Positions 27,651 to 36,236 of a stretch of DNA of 64,000 nucleotides are shown here, piece after piece (positions within the stretch are counted from its first letter, which is position 1; each line of letters begins with the position of its first letter). Origin of the DNA: Halalkalibacter hemicellulosilyticusJCM 9152 (GTDB lineage: Bacteria; Bacillota; Bacilli; Bacillales; Bacillaceae_D). Position numbers and translations under genes: made by a program. Below the pieces are notes generated by a model. It had not been told where the DNA came from and did not search any database. It was given only the letters and a program-made list of their open reading frames with translations. The stretch covers positions 1-64,000 of the forward strand of contig NZ_BAUU01000008.1 in NCBI RefSeq assembly GCF_000513115.1, written 5' to 3'.

Positions 27651-28019
27651 ATGATACATCCAGTCATCACATCTTGTCCTGTATGCAGTCAAACGATGAA
27701 AGTAACGAGGCTTCATTGTACGCACTGTCATACAACGATTGAAAATCAATTTGAATTTTCAAAATTTGCAGCATTGTCCAAAGAGCAGCTTCACTTTGCA
27801 GAAATTTTCATTACTTGCCGAGGGAATATTAAAGAGGTTGAAAAAGAGTTAGGCATTTCTTATCCAACTGTTCGCGGTAAGTTAACAGAGATCATATCAG
27901 CATTAGGCTATGAACAAGAAAAGAAAACGGTCGCGGCTGATAAGAGTAAGGTGATTCAAATGCTAGAAAATGGTGAAATTTCATCAGAGGATGCGATTAA
28001 ATTATTGAAAGAGGAATAG
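27651..28019 (+). CDS. DUF2089 zinc-ribbon HTH protein
   Basis: A 122-residue protein with an N-terminal zinc ribbon (CPVC at about residues 9-12, CTHCH at about 24-28), a middle helix-turn-helix segment (NIKEVEKELGISYPTVRGKLTEII) and a C-terminal IQMLENGEISSEDAIKLL unit. It is probably a DNA-binding regulator of the DUF2089 family. It is the first gene of a four-gene operon leading to a DrrAB-type ABC exporter, so it likely controls it. The same short C-terminal unit recurs at the start of the next gene product, suggesting the two proteins interact or share an origin. The ATG follows AAGGGAGCTGAT. Confidence 0.82.
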   Translation: MIHPVITSCPVCSQTMKVTRLHCTHCHTTIENQFEFSKFAALSKEQLHFAEIFITCRGNIKEVEKELGISYPTVRGKLTEIISALGYEQEKKTVAADKSKVIQMLENGEISSEDAIKLLKEE

Positions 28020-28032
28020 GAGAGTGGGATTG

Positions 28033-28413
28033 ATGAAGGACGAGATAACGAAGGTTCTGAACATGGTTCAAGAGGGGAAGATTGATGCCAAAGAAGGAAC
28101 GGAATTAATTGAGCTGTTGAAGCAGGAGGACATAGAAACGACAACGAAACAATCAGAGTATTTAAAGAAGACATTGAAAATCCGTATACATTCAGAAGAT
28201 AATGAAAATGTTTCGGTTAATTTACCGATCAAGCTCGTAAAAGTAGTTCTAGTGGCAGGACATAGTATTGCATCGAAAATTCCCCAATCTGAGCAATATG
28301 TGAAAGACCTTGACATTGGTCTCATTATCGAAGCAATAGATAATGAGTTAGAAGGTCAAATTGTCGATGTGAAATCCTCGAATGGGGATACTGTATCTGT
28401 CATTATTGAATAG
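28033..28413 (+). CDS. SHOCT-like/YvlB-N-like small protein
   Basis: A 126-residue protein. It starts MKDEITKVLNMVQEGKIDAKEGTELIELL, a SHOCT-like helix-turn unit matching the C-terminus of the DUF2089 protein before it. It continues with a beta-rich part (LKIRIHSEDNENVSVNLPIKLVK) as in bacillus YvlB/DUF4097-adjacent proteins. No signal peptide or membrane helix. Likely start is the ATG at 28033, with AGGAGAG upstream; GTG at 28024 is in frame. It sits 13 bases after the previous stop and 33 before the ABC ATPase. Role unknown; a regulatory partner of the DUF2089 protein is the simplest idea. Confidence 0.7.
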   Translation: MKDEITKVLNMVQEGKIDAKEGTELIELLKQEDIETTTKQSEYLKKTLKIRIHSEDNENVSVNLPIKLVKVVLVAGHSIASKIPQSEQYVKDLDIGLIIEAIDNELEGQIVDVKSSNGDTVSVIIE

Positions 28414-28446
28414 AGAGTTAAATACATTGAAAGAAGAAAGGAAGGG

Positions 28447-29424
28447 ATGTCATTGGATCGTTCCAACTATGCAATTGAGGCTAATGGGTTAGTGAAGGTA
28501 TTTGGGGAGAATCGAGCTGTTGATGGTGTCGACCTGAAAGTGAAGGCTGGTACGGTATATAGTATTTTAGGGCCGAACGGTGCCGGAAAAACAACAACCA
28601 TTCGTATGCTAGCAACGTTATTGAAATCAGATGGAGGTTCGGCGAAAATACTTGGACATGATTTAAAGTCAGACGCGAAGAAAGTAAGGAGTCGTGTAAG
28701 TTTAACGGGGCAGTTTGCTTCAATTGATGAGGATTTAACTGGCTATGACAATTTAAGAATGATTGCTCGATTGATGGGTTTTTCAAGACAAAAGGCGAAA
28801 GCCCGCGCAATTGAATTGTTACGTGCCTTTGGTCTTGAAGAAGCAGGAAAGCGTCAAGTGAAAAAATATTCAGGTGGAATGAGAAGAAGAATTGATATTG
28901 CGGCAAGTATTGTCGTGACACCGGATCTCTTGTTTCTTGATGAGCCAACAACTGGATTAGATCCACGAAGTCGAAACCAAGTGTGGGATATTGTAAGAGT
29001 GTTAGTTAGTACAGGAACGACCGTGTTATTGACGACGCAATATTTAGATGAAGCTGATCAGTTGGCCGATCGTATTGCCGTCATTGACCGTGGGAAGGTC
29101 ATTGCTGAGGGGACGAGTGGGGAGCTGAAAGCTTCGATTGGCTCAGGAATGCTACACGTTAGATTATTAAACCCGGAACAACGTCCCGAAGCTGAGAAGT
29201 TGTTGCACGAGCATTTGCAGGCTGAGATGCAAGCTGGATCAGATCCGGCAGCTCTTTCAGCAAGGATTAAGGATAGTGAGAAGGCAGCGCAGGCCTTGGC
29301 AGAACTTACGAAGTCTGGAATCGGTGTCACCGACTTTTCATTAGGACAGCCGAGCTTGGACGAAGTGTTTCTTACTTTGACTGGTAGACCAGCTGAGGAT
29401 GAAGAGCAAGAGGAGGAGGTGTAG
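28447..29424 (+). CDS. ABC exporter ATPase, DrrA type
   Basis: A 325-residue ATPase: Walker [11 protein letters not shown], signature [12 protein letters not shown], Walker [13 protein letters not shown] and switch region. The C-terminal 90 residues (about 230-320) form the extension typical of daunorubicin-resistance DrrA proteins, ending [21 protein letters not shown]. It energises the permease encoded 4 bases downstream. These pumps export drugs or lipids. The ribosome site is GAAAGGAAGG. Confidence 0.92.
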   Translation: MSLDRSNYAIEANGLVKVFGENRAVDGVDLKVKAGTVYSILGPNGAGKTTTIRMLATLLKSDGGSAKILGHDLKSDAKKVRSRVSLTGQFASIDEDLTGYDNLRMIARLMGFSRQKAKARAIELLRAFGLEEAGKRQVKKYSGGMRRRIDIAASIVVTPDLLFLDEPTTGLDPRSRNQVWDIVRVLVSTGTTVLLTTQYLDEADQLADRIAVIDRGKVIAEGTSGELKASIGSGMLHVRLLNPEQRPEAEKLLHEHLQAEMQAGSDPAALSARIKDSEKAAQALAELTKSGIGVTDFSLGQPSLDEVFLTLTGRPAEDEEQEEEV

Positions 29425-29428
29425 AGCG

Positions 29429-30244
29429 ATGAATTCAAATGTAAATGAAACGTTAAAAACAGCGATAGCCAATGGAGAACGACCGAAACGTGCTCGTGGC
29501 TGGACTTCGACCTTTGTTTTTACGTGGCGTGCGATTTTGAAAATTAAATATGTACCTGAACAGTTGTTTGACGTAACCATGTTTCCGATTATGTTCACGT
29601 TAATGTTTACATATTTATTTGGCGGAGCGATCGCTGGTTCTACGAGTGAGTATTTGCAATTTTTATTACCTGGTATTCTTGTTCAAACCGTTGTGTTTAC
29701 ATCGATCTATACGGGGACAGCATTGAATACAGATATTTCAAAAGGAATATTCGATCGGTTTCGATCCTTGCCGATCTGGGGACCATCACCACTCGTCGGG
29801 GCTCTTTTAGCTGACACGGTACGTTACTCGATTGCATCAGCGATTGTTATCATATTAGGTCTTATTTTAGGCTTTCGACCAGAGGGGGGGACACTTGGCG
29901 TTTTATTAGGGGTATTGTTGCTGCTTATTTTCGCCTTTAGCCTATCATGGATCTTTACCGCGCTTGGTTTAGTGATGCGGACGCCAAATGCGGTCATGGG
30001 TGTTAGTATGGTCGTCCTGTTCCCATTGACATTTGCGAGTAATGTGTTTGTTGATCCGGCAACGATGCCAGGTTGGCTTCGAGCATTTGTTGATGTCAAT
30101 CCGATTACTCTTCTTGTCACAGCGATTCGTGGACTGATGCAAGGGACGGTGACGGCAGGGGAAATAGGTGTTGTGCTTTTATTTAGTTTAGTACTCATCG
30201 TTATTTTTGCACCATTGACGATGTTTTTGTATCGAAAGAAGTAA
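29429..30244 (+). CDS. ABC exporter permease, DrrB/ABC-2 type
   Basis: A 272-residue ABC-2 membrane protein with six helices and family motifs QFLLPGILVQT, DRFRSLPIWGPSPLVGALLADTVRY and FPLTFASNVFVDPATMPGWLRAFVDVNPIT. I start it at the ATG at 29429 (MNSNVNETLK), which has AGGAGGTG upstream inside the end of the ATPase gene. An in-frame ATG at 29399 would overlap the ATPase coding region by 26 bases and has no ribosome site. It is the last gene of the operon. Confidence 0.92.
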   Translation: MNSNVNETLKTAIANGERPKRARGWTSTFVFTWRAILKIKYVPEQLFDVTMFPIMFTLMFTYLFGGAIAGSTSEYLQFLLPGILVQTVVFTSIYTGTALNTDISKGIFDRFRSLPIWGPSPLVGALLADTVRYSIASAIVIILGLILGFRPEGGTLGVLLGVLLLLIFAFSLSWIFTALGLVMRTPNAVMGVSMVVLFPLTFASNVFVDPATMPGWLRAFVDVNPITLLVTAIRGLMQGTVTAGEIGVVLLFSLVLIVIFAPLTMFLYRKK

Positions 30245-30260
30245 GCAAGTTTAAGTATGG

Positions 30261-30305
30261 AAGGTCGAGAATGAAATCTTTGTGATTGTATTCTCGGTCT
30301 TTTTA
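30261..30305 (+). terminator. Intrinsic terminator of the DrrAB operon
   Basis: GGTCGAGAAT pairs with ATTCTCGGTC (one G-U), followed by TTTTTATTTT. Confidence 0.85.
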
Positions 30306-30458
30306 TTTTGGGGAATTTTTGGCTGTATACGGGCTCCTGAGAGTTTCAAGCGAACCTATTATATTGGCATGAAAATTCGATTCTCCATACGCCAAGTGTA
30401 ACCGTTTGCTTTTTTTATTTAGATCGGCGTATATTAGGATCGAAGGGAGATGACATCA

Positions 30459-31625
30459 ATGCAGAATTTTGAATTTCAAAATGGAACAGCAATTATTTTT
30501 GGAAAAAATCAGGAGCAGGTTGTTGGCAAACAGACTGCTGCTTTTGGAAAGAAGGTTCTTCTTCATTATGGAGGTGGAAGTATAAAGAAGAGTGGGTTAT
30601 ATGACCGTGTAGTTTCTTCATTAAAGGCAGAGGGAATTGAGGTTTTTGAATTAGGTGGGGTAAAGCCGAATCCGCGTGTTGATTTAGTACGTGAAGGCGT
30701 TTCGATTTGTAAGAAAGAAGGTATCGAGTTCATTCTTGCAGTTGGTGGAGGAAGTGTGATTGATTCAGCGAAAGCGATCGCAGCAGGAGCATATTATGAT
30801 GGCGATGTTTGGGATTACTTTATTGGCAAAGCTGAAGTGGATCTATGTGTGCCAATTGGCGTAGTATTAACGATTCCTGCTGCGGGAAGCGAAACGAGTG
30901 GAGGGACCGTTGTCACGAATGAGGATGGCTTGTACAAACGCTCTACAGGTCACCAAAATATGAGACCGCAATTCGCGATATTAAATCCCGAGCTTACTTA
31001 CACATTACCTGCCTATCAAACGGCATGTGGTCTTACAGATATGATGGCTCACATTTTAGAGCGTTATTTCACAAATGAACAGCATGTTGATTTAACTGAT
31101 CGACTATGTGAAGGTACGTTAAGATCGATTATTGCCAATGCTCATACGGTTATCGATGATCCGACCAACTACGATGCACGTGCCGAAATTATGTGGGCCG
31201 GAACAATTGCTCATAATGATTTATTAGGAACAGGTAGAATCGGTGATTGGGCAAGTCATGAAATTGAGCATGAGATTAGTGGTATTTATGATATTGCTCA
31301 CGGTGCAGGGTTAGCGATTATTTTTCCTGCTTGGATGAAATATGTCTATAAACATAATGTGAACCGTTTTGCCCAATATGCAAATCGAGTGTGGGATGTT
31401 GAGATTGATCTCAATGATTTAGAAAAAACGGCATTAGCTGGTATAAAAAAGACCGAGGATTTTTTCCACTCAATTGGTATGCCGATTCGATTAACTGAGG
31501 TTGATATCGATCGTACACACTTTGATGAGATGGCCAAAAAGGCGACAGATCGTTGCCCATTAGGGAATTTCGTCAAGCTAGAAGCGAATGATGTACATAA
31601 GATATATGAATTGGCTTTAGATTAG
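30459..31625 (+). CDS. Iron-containing alcohol dehydrogenase (YqhD/YugJ-like)
   Basis: A 388-residue group III alcohol dehydrogenase, probably NAD(P)H-dependent, reducing aldehydes such as butanal. FGKNQEQVVGKQ near the N-terminus, GGGSVIDSAKAIAAG (nucleotide-binding, about residues 95-110), and the metal ligands D, H, H, H in GLTDMMAHILE and DWASHEIEHEISGIYDIAHGAGL are all present. Start is the ATG at 30459, seven bases past CGAAGGGAG; the ATG at 30450 overlaps the ribosome site. Single gene with its own terminator. MQNFEFQNGT aligns with the start of Bacillus YugJ. Confidence 0.92.
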   Translation: MQNFEFQNGTAIIFGKNQEQVVGKQTAAFGKKVLLHYGGGSIKKSGLYDRVVSSLKAEGIEVFELGGVKPNPRVDLVREGVSICKKEGIEFILAVGGGSVIDSAKAIAAGAYYDGDVWDYFIGKAEVDLCVPIGVVLTIPAAGSETSGGTVVTNEDGLYKRSTGHQNMRPQFAILNPELTYTLPAYQTACGLTDMMAHILERYFTNEQHVDLTDRLCEGTLRSIIANAHTVIDDPTNYDARAEIMWAGTIAHNDLLGTGRIGDWASHEIEHEISGIYDIAHGAGLAIIFPAWMKYVYKHNVNRFAQYANRVWDVEIDLNDLEKTALAGIKKTEDFFHSIGMPIRLTEVDIDRTHFDEMAKKATDRCPLGNFVKLEANDVHKIYELALD

Positions 31626-31631
31626 AATAGG

Positions 31632-31676
31632 GAGTGTATGGCTGATGTGATTTCAGCTATGCACTCTTTTTCTTTT
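31632..31676 (+). terminator. Intrinsic terminator of the alcohol dehydrogenase gene
   Basis: GAGTGTATGGCTGA pairs with TTCAGCTATGCACTC, followed by TTTTTCTTTT. Confidence 0.9.
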
Positions 31677-31742
31677 GATGGAGCATAAAGGGGATTTTAC
31701 CAATTATTTCACTGAAACACGTTCATTGAGAAAACTAGCTAT

Positions 31743-31907
31743 AAGGCACTGAAAAAAGGTCGTTTTTTAGCCTTTTCGTTGTTTTTAAGTACGCGAAACT
31801 AAGCTTGATACGAGTGGGTTTATCGTATTAAGTAAGAAACGAGTGAATCCATTGCTAGTCCAATCATAGGTACTACAAAAATTGGTTTGTGATTTTTTAG
31901 TGAACTC
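31743..31907 (-). mobile_element. Miniature inverted-repeat element, copy D (165 bp)
   Basis: The ends are GGCACTGAAAAAAGG and, inverted at the other side, GGAGTTCACTAAAAAATC, a decayed form of the GAGAGCACTGAAAAAGT end of copy B. It is flanked by CTAGCTAT at 31735-31742 and 31908-31915. The inside, read on the minus strand, has AGCAATGGATTCACTCG and a hairpin ATACGA...TCGTAT with the loop core AAACCCA, as in copy B. Apart from this element the 31677-32056 gap holds no gene. Confidence 0.65.
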
Positions 31908-32056
31908 CTAGCTATTGCTTTTTCTTAAATAAATCATATAGTTTTTCTAGCTTCAATGAAGTAAGGGGTATGGTAAAATGTCTGCTATTAAATAGAAACG
32001 ATCTTCTTTTTTTTGAAAGCGTTTAAAAAAGAAGTAAAAGCGAAGGTGTATATACT

Positions 32057-33430
32057 GTGTCTATGAAACAAACGACAAATCATATGAAGCACGTCACGTT
32101 ATTTGCGATTACATGGCCGATTTTTATTGAAGTATTTTTACAAGCGATGATGAAGTTTTCTGATATATTTATGCTGAGCTTTATTTCTGATGAAGCTGTT
32201 GCTGCAATTGGTGTTGTAAATCAAGTCATGATGTTTACATTTGTCTTATTTAATTTTACTGCGATGGGCTCCGGTGTTGTTGTGGCTCAGTTTGTTGGCG
32301 CGAGAAAGAAAAAGGATGTTAGCTTAACGATTGCCAATGCAATTGTAATAAACTTATTATTTGGGGTATGTATTAGTGTGTTGGTTGTTCTGTTTCGTCA
32401 GCAGTTTCTGACACTTTTTAACTTAGCACCTGAGCTATTTGAATATGCTGATATCTATATGTTGATTGTTGGTTCTGCGCTATTTACACATGCTCTTGTC
32501 TTAACTATTTCTGCTGTGTTACAAGCAATGGGGTTTACGAAGGATGTCATGTATGTTGTATTAGCGATGAATGCTTTAAATATCTTCGGAAATTATTTAT
32601 TCATATTTGGAGCGTTAGGTGTACCTCAATTAGGAGTGATGGGTGTTGCAATTGCGACGGTGATTTGTCAAGCATTAGCTTTGGTGACTTTTTTCATTCT
32701 TCTCTATCGTCGTGTGGAAGTGCGAATTAGATGGTCTGATTGGTTGGAGGTAAAAGTCGAATACGTCAAAAAAATTATGGCGATTGGTGTGCCAGCAGCT
32801 GGAGAGCACTTATCCTTTAATATGAGTCAAATCGTTATTACAATTTTTATTACGTTGCTTGGGGCGACAGCTTTGGCGACGAAAGTCTATACGCAAAATC
32901 TACTGATGTTCATGGTTGTGTTTTCGATGTCGATTTCAAAAGGAATGCAAATTTATATCGGTCAGCTTGTCGGAGCGGGGTTGAAAGAAGAGGCGTATCG
33001 TCAAATGTTTCGTGGATTACGAGTCGCTTTAACAATTGCCATTACTGTGGGCCTAGTTATCGCTATTTCTGGTGAGAGGTTGTTTGGTTTTTTTACAGAT
33101 GATGCGGAAATCATTGCACTTGGCTCGATTTTGTTAATTATTGGAGTGTTATTAGAGCCTGGACGGACTTCAAACTTAGTGATTATTAGTGCGCTACGGG
33201 CTTCAGGTGATGCGCGATTTCCTGTATTAATAGGGATTGCCTCGATGTGGGGAGTGAGTGTATTGTTATCGTATATATTAGGTATTCATTTAGGCTATGG
33301 CTTAATTGGAATATGGATTGCGATGCTATTAGATGAATGGTTACGTTCGGTCTTAATGTTCTTTCGCTGGCGCAGTCGGAAATGGATGAGTAAAGGATTA
33401 GTTGAAAAGAAAGATCGATCATCGGCATAA
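32057..33430 (+). CDS. MATE-family efflux transporter
   Basis: A 457-residue multidrug and toxin extrusion protein with twelve predicted helices in two six-helix halves. WPIFIEVFLQAMMKFSDIFMLSFISDEAVAAIG near the start and GVPAAGEHLSFNMSQIVIT at the start of the second half are typical. It exports cationic compounds by sodium or proton antiport. The GTG at 32057 is nine bases from GAAGGTG; the ATG two codons later is an alternative. No adjacent regulator. Confidence 0.9.
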   Translation: MSMKQTTNHMKHVTLFAITWPIFIEVFLQAMMKFSDIFMLSFISDEAVAAIGVVNQVMMFTFVLFNFTAMGSGVVVAQFVGARKKKDVSLTIANAIVINLLFGVCISVLVVLFRQQFLTLFNLAPELFEYADIYMLIVGSALFTHALVLTISAVLQAMGFTKDVMYVVLAMNALNIFGNYLFIFGALGVPQLGVMGVAIATVICQALALVTFFILLYRRVEVRIRWSDWLEVKVEYVKKIMAIGVPAAGEHLSFNMSQIVITIFITLLGATALATKVYTQNLLMFMVVFSMSISKGMQIYIGQLVGAGLKEEAYRQMFRGLRVALTIAITVGLVIAISGERLFGFFTDDAEIIALGSILLIIGVLLEPGRTSNLVIISALRASGDARFPVLIGIASMWGVSVLLSYILGIHLGYGLIGIWIAMLLDEWLRSVLMFFRWRSRKWMSKGLVEKKDRSSA

Positions 33431-33499
33431 TGGATGGATACGGAAAATGTAGAAACTTTATATTGAATTAGAACGTCTCATTGCTAGGAGGGATGTACA

Positions 33500-33880
33500 A
33501 TGGAAAAATGTACTTTGTTTTGTATCGTAACAAGCCTTACCTTAGTTGGATGTTCTTATATACATATGAGTGAAGAAGTGGCACAAGATCATGTAGAAAC
33601 AATTTGTAACACGAATGTGAATGCTTTAGAGTTAAAGAGTGAGGTAGAAATTGATATGTTTAAAAGCGCAGTACGCCACGCAAAGCAAGAACCAGGATTA
33701 GTCAATATGTCCAAACATCAGTATCAATTTTGTATTGACGGAGACGCCTATTTTCTTTGGAGTACAGAAGAATCAGGGGTCATCATGCATGCTAATGATA
33801 CACATACTATTTTTACATTATCGGATCAGTCGGTTGATGACGTAAATGCGTTTATTGTTCGATTAACAAAGGGGGAATAG
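33500..33880 (+). CDS. Putative lipoprotein, unknown function
   Basis: 126 residues with a short signal peptide and lipobox LVGC (Cys18). The mature part has two cysteines (ICNTN, QFCIDG) and no family I recognise. It likely faces the outside of the membrane. It is followed two bases after its stop by a small membrane protein gene, so the two are a unit. The ribosome site TAGGAGGG is strong. Confidence 0.7.
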   Translation: MEKCTLFCIVTSLTLVGCSYIHMSEEVAQDHVETICNTNVNALELKSEVEIDMFKSAVRHAKQEPGLVNMSKHQYQFCIDGDAYFLWSTEESGVIMHANDTHTIFTLSDQSVDDVNAFIVRLTKGE

Positions 33881-33882
33881 GC

Positions 33883-34197
33883 GTGGTTGCATTACTTAAT
33901 ATCGGTAGCCTTGTGCTCGGGCTAATTGCTTGGATACTTCCTGTTGTCACTTTCATACGTATGAACAATCACCATGATCACAGTGTGTTCACACTTATTG
34001 TAACGAGCATCAGTGCTTGTGCCATTTCACTATGCTTTCAGATTTTCAGTATCAATCATCTTGTAACAATTGAGGATTGGTCTGCTCTTATGGATATCAT
34101 GGACACACTTTCATTTGCCGCAGCTGTTCTTCTAATCGTTACAATCATTTTAAATGTCATTAATCTTCTAATTTATCGTAATAGGTTAGTGAAATAG
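33883..34197 (+). CDS. Small membrane protein, three helices
   Basis: 104 residues with hydrophobic segments at about 3-25, 37-58 and 72-97. Starts with GTG after AAAGGGGG, partly inside the preceding gene. Not recognised; resembles bacillus YwnJ-type hypothetical proteins only in layout. Co-transcribed with the lipoprotein upstream. Confidence 0.65.
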   Translation: MVALLNIGSLVLGLIAWILPVVTFIRMNNHHDHSVFTLIVTSISACAISLCFQIFSINHLVTIEDWSALMDIMDTLSFAAAVLLIVTIILNVINLLIYRNRLVK

Positions 34198-34221
34198 AAG
34201 ATGAGTGGATATGTGGTTGTT

Positions 34222-34254
34222 GGGGGAGGCTAGAAAGAAGATTCTAGCCCTCCC
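34222..34254. terminator. Bidirectional hairpin
   Basis: GGGGGAGGCTAGAA pairs with TTCTAGCCCTCCC, in the convergent gap between the membrane protein and the methyltransferase genes. Confidence 0.75.
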
Positions 34255-34259
34255 TTATG

Positions 34260-35030
34260 CTAGTCTTTAATCCCAACAACTCGAATTCGTTTATAGTCTG
34301 CGATCCAACGGTTGTTCGTAAATAACGTGTTACGGAGATTCTTTTCTATACTCGTATAAATCCGTTCTTTCGTTTCGGTTGTAGCATGTTTAAACATTTC
34401 TACAGCGAACATCTCGAGCCAATTTCTTAAACCATCATCCCCTTCTAAGGGAGTCGGTCTATGAAAATGTAGAGCAACGCTCACATGAAATCCTACTTCC
34501 TCCATTAAAGTAGCGTATTCACCTATACTTGGGAAGTACCAAGGAAATTGCTCAGGGCTGTATGTGACGCTTGAGAGCTTTAACTGCTTTAAGATTTCGT
34601 TTGTGATTATTTCCACATTTCCTTTACCGCCAAATTCGGCAACAAACCTTCCTCCTGGCTTCAAACTATGATAGATACAATTCAAAGCTTGCTTCGGTTT
34701 CTTCTCCCAGTGAAGCGTTGCGTTTGAGAATACCGCATTGAATTCATTTTCATATGTCAATTTAACAACATCTTTCACGTTGAATGGAATATGGGGATAT
34801 TTTTTCAATGCTTGATGAATCATATTGGCAGATTTGTCCACACCAATTACGTCTGCACCGTGCTTATTTAGTTTATAAGCTAAATCCCCTGTCCCGCATC
34901 CAATATCAAGAATTTTTTCTCCTTTTTTAGGTGCTAAAAGTTCAACTAAATCATTTCCAAACTCCGATACAAATGAATGGCTTCGATCATATAATTCTGC
35001 ATTCCAACGATCTTTAATCGGCATCTTCAT
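34260..35030 (-). CDS. Class I SAM-dependent methyltransferase
   Basis: A 256-residue Rossmann methyltransferase. Motif I is ILDIGCGTGDLAYKL (about residues 40-54), motif II GVDKS, motif IV FNAVFSNATLHW, then LKPGGRFVAEFGG. The layout resembles trans-aconitate or ubiquinone-type methyltransferases acting on small molecules; the substrate is unknown. The ribosome site AAAGGAGGG is followed by the ATG. A LysR regulator is divergent 140 bases away and may control it. Confidence 0.85.
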   Translation of the reverse strand: MKMPIKDRWNAELYDRSHSFVSEFGNDLVELLAPKKGEKILDIGCGTGDLAYKLNKHGADVIGVDKSANMIHQALKKYPHIPFNVKDVVKLTYENEFNAVFSNATLHWEKKPKQALNCIYHSLKPGGRFVAEFGGKGNVEIITNEILKQLKLSSVTYSPEQFPWYFPSIGEYATLMEEVGFHVSVALHFHRPTPLEGDDGLRNWLEMFAVEMFKHATTETKERIYTSIEKNLRNTLFTNNRWIADYKRIRVVGIKD

Positions 35031-35171
35031 GTTCGGCTCCCTCCTTTGTTTTGCGTTTTACCATTAATTCGAATGTGATAATTGCATTATATGGTAAAAA
35101 ATATATAATTAAAATTAACAAAAAAGTTGAATTTTAATAACTAAATGTTATTAATAGTAAAGGGGATTGAA

Positions 35172-36029
35172 TTGGATATTAAATGGTTAAAGACATTTAT
35201 CATCTGTGCCAAGCTTGAAAATTTCAGAAAAGCGTCAGAGGAATTATTTCTTACGCAACCTGCGGTAACAAAACAAATTAAACGTCTCGAGGAGCATCTA
35301 AATAGCCAGTTGTTCGACCGAATAGGGAAAAACGTGATTTTAACGCAAGCTGGGTATAAATTTCTACCTTACGCAAAGGAATTTGTAGCAACGTATGAAC
35401 GAGGGATGGAGCGTTTTGAATCATGGAAGCAAGGCTATCGTCGTAAATTAACGATTGCAACAGCCCCTCAAATTGCCTCATCCTTCTTACCTTCGTTATT
35501 ACGAGCTTTTGTGGATGAAAACCCTGATATGGAAGTAACGATAGATGTGATCAAATCATATGAAATAGGAGAGGCAATCAGTTCAGGAAGAGCTGACTTA
35601 GGGTTATCAAAAGTAATGCCGTTACAAGCTAATATTGAGGTTGAAGCATTCGCAGAAGAACGAGTCATTTTAGTAGGATCGACTAGACATACGGGAGTAA
35701 TGGCGGAAAGTGAAGCATTAACAACGTATAGACTTATCACACATAATCATCCAGACTATTGGGATTTTTTATTAAATGATATTAAGAGGCATTACCCTCA
35801 GGTACGAACGATGGAAGTGAACCAAATTGAAGTGACCAAGAAGTTTATTGAAAATGGTCTAGGTGTTTCCTATCTACCTTACTCCATGGTTGAAGAAGAA
35901 ATAGCGAAAAATCATTTACTAGAAATAAAATCTGAGAAAGTCTCAACTCCTACTTCTGCAACGTATATATTAACTAGAGTTGCCACAAATGAAGTGAGTC
36001 ATTTTATGGAGTTTTTGAAAGGAACTTAA
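35172..36029 (+). CDS. LysR-family regulator (CysL/YwfK-like)
   Basis: A 285-residue LysR protein: DIKWLKTFIICAKLENFRKASEELFLTQPAVTKQIKRLEEHL is the winged helix, followed by an effector domain (LTIATAPQIASSFLPSLL, GLGVSYLPYSMVEEEIAKNHL). I prefer the TTG at 35172, preceded by AAAGGGGATTG; the ATG at 35145 in frame adds nine unlike residues. Divergent from the methyltransferase gene, its most likely target; otherwise its role is unknown. A terminator follows. Confidence 0.87.
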   Translation: MDIKWLKTFIICAKLENFRKASEELFLTQPAVTKQIKRLEEHLNSQLFDRIGKNVILTQAGYKFLPYAKEFVATYERGMERFESWKQGYRRKLTIATAPQIASSFLPSLLRAFVDENPDMEVTIDVIKSYEIGEAISSGRADLGLSKVMPLQANIEVEAFAEERVILVGSTRHTGVMAESEALTTYRLITHNHPDYWDFLLNDIKRHYPQVRTMEVNQIEVTKKFIENGLGVSYLPYSMVEEEIAKNHLLEIKSEKVSTPTSATYILTRVATNEVSHFMEFLKGT

Positions 36030-36115
36030 TTGAGCATTTCAAGAGGTGACTAAAGGAATACACTTATTATATGATTGAATTCGGACAATGGAAACTGCTA
36101 GTGCACATACATAGT

Positions 36116-36148
36116 AGTCATACCGCCCAGGTATGGCTTATTTTTTTG
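36116..36148 (+). terminator. Intrinsic terminator
   Basis: AGTCATACC-GCCCA-GGTATGGCT, followed by TATTTTTTT. Confidence 0.85.
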
Positions 36149-36236
36149 TTGTTACGTTATAAAACTAACTCAAAAAAAGGAATTTCACCTTACATGAAGA
36201 ATATGTAAATGAATCGAAAGGGGTGTGGTGAATGTC

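Noticed and set aside
28447-30244. Antibiotic self-resistance cluster
   Set aside because: A DrrAB-type exporter alone, without biosynthetic genes nearby, does not support that.
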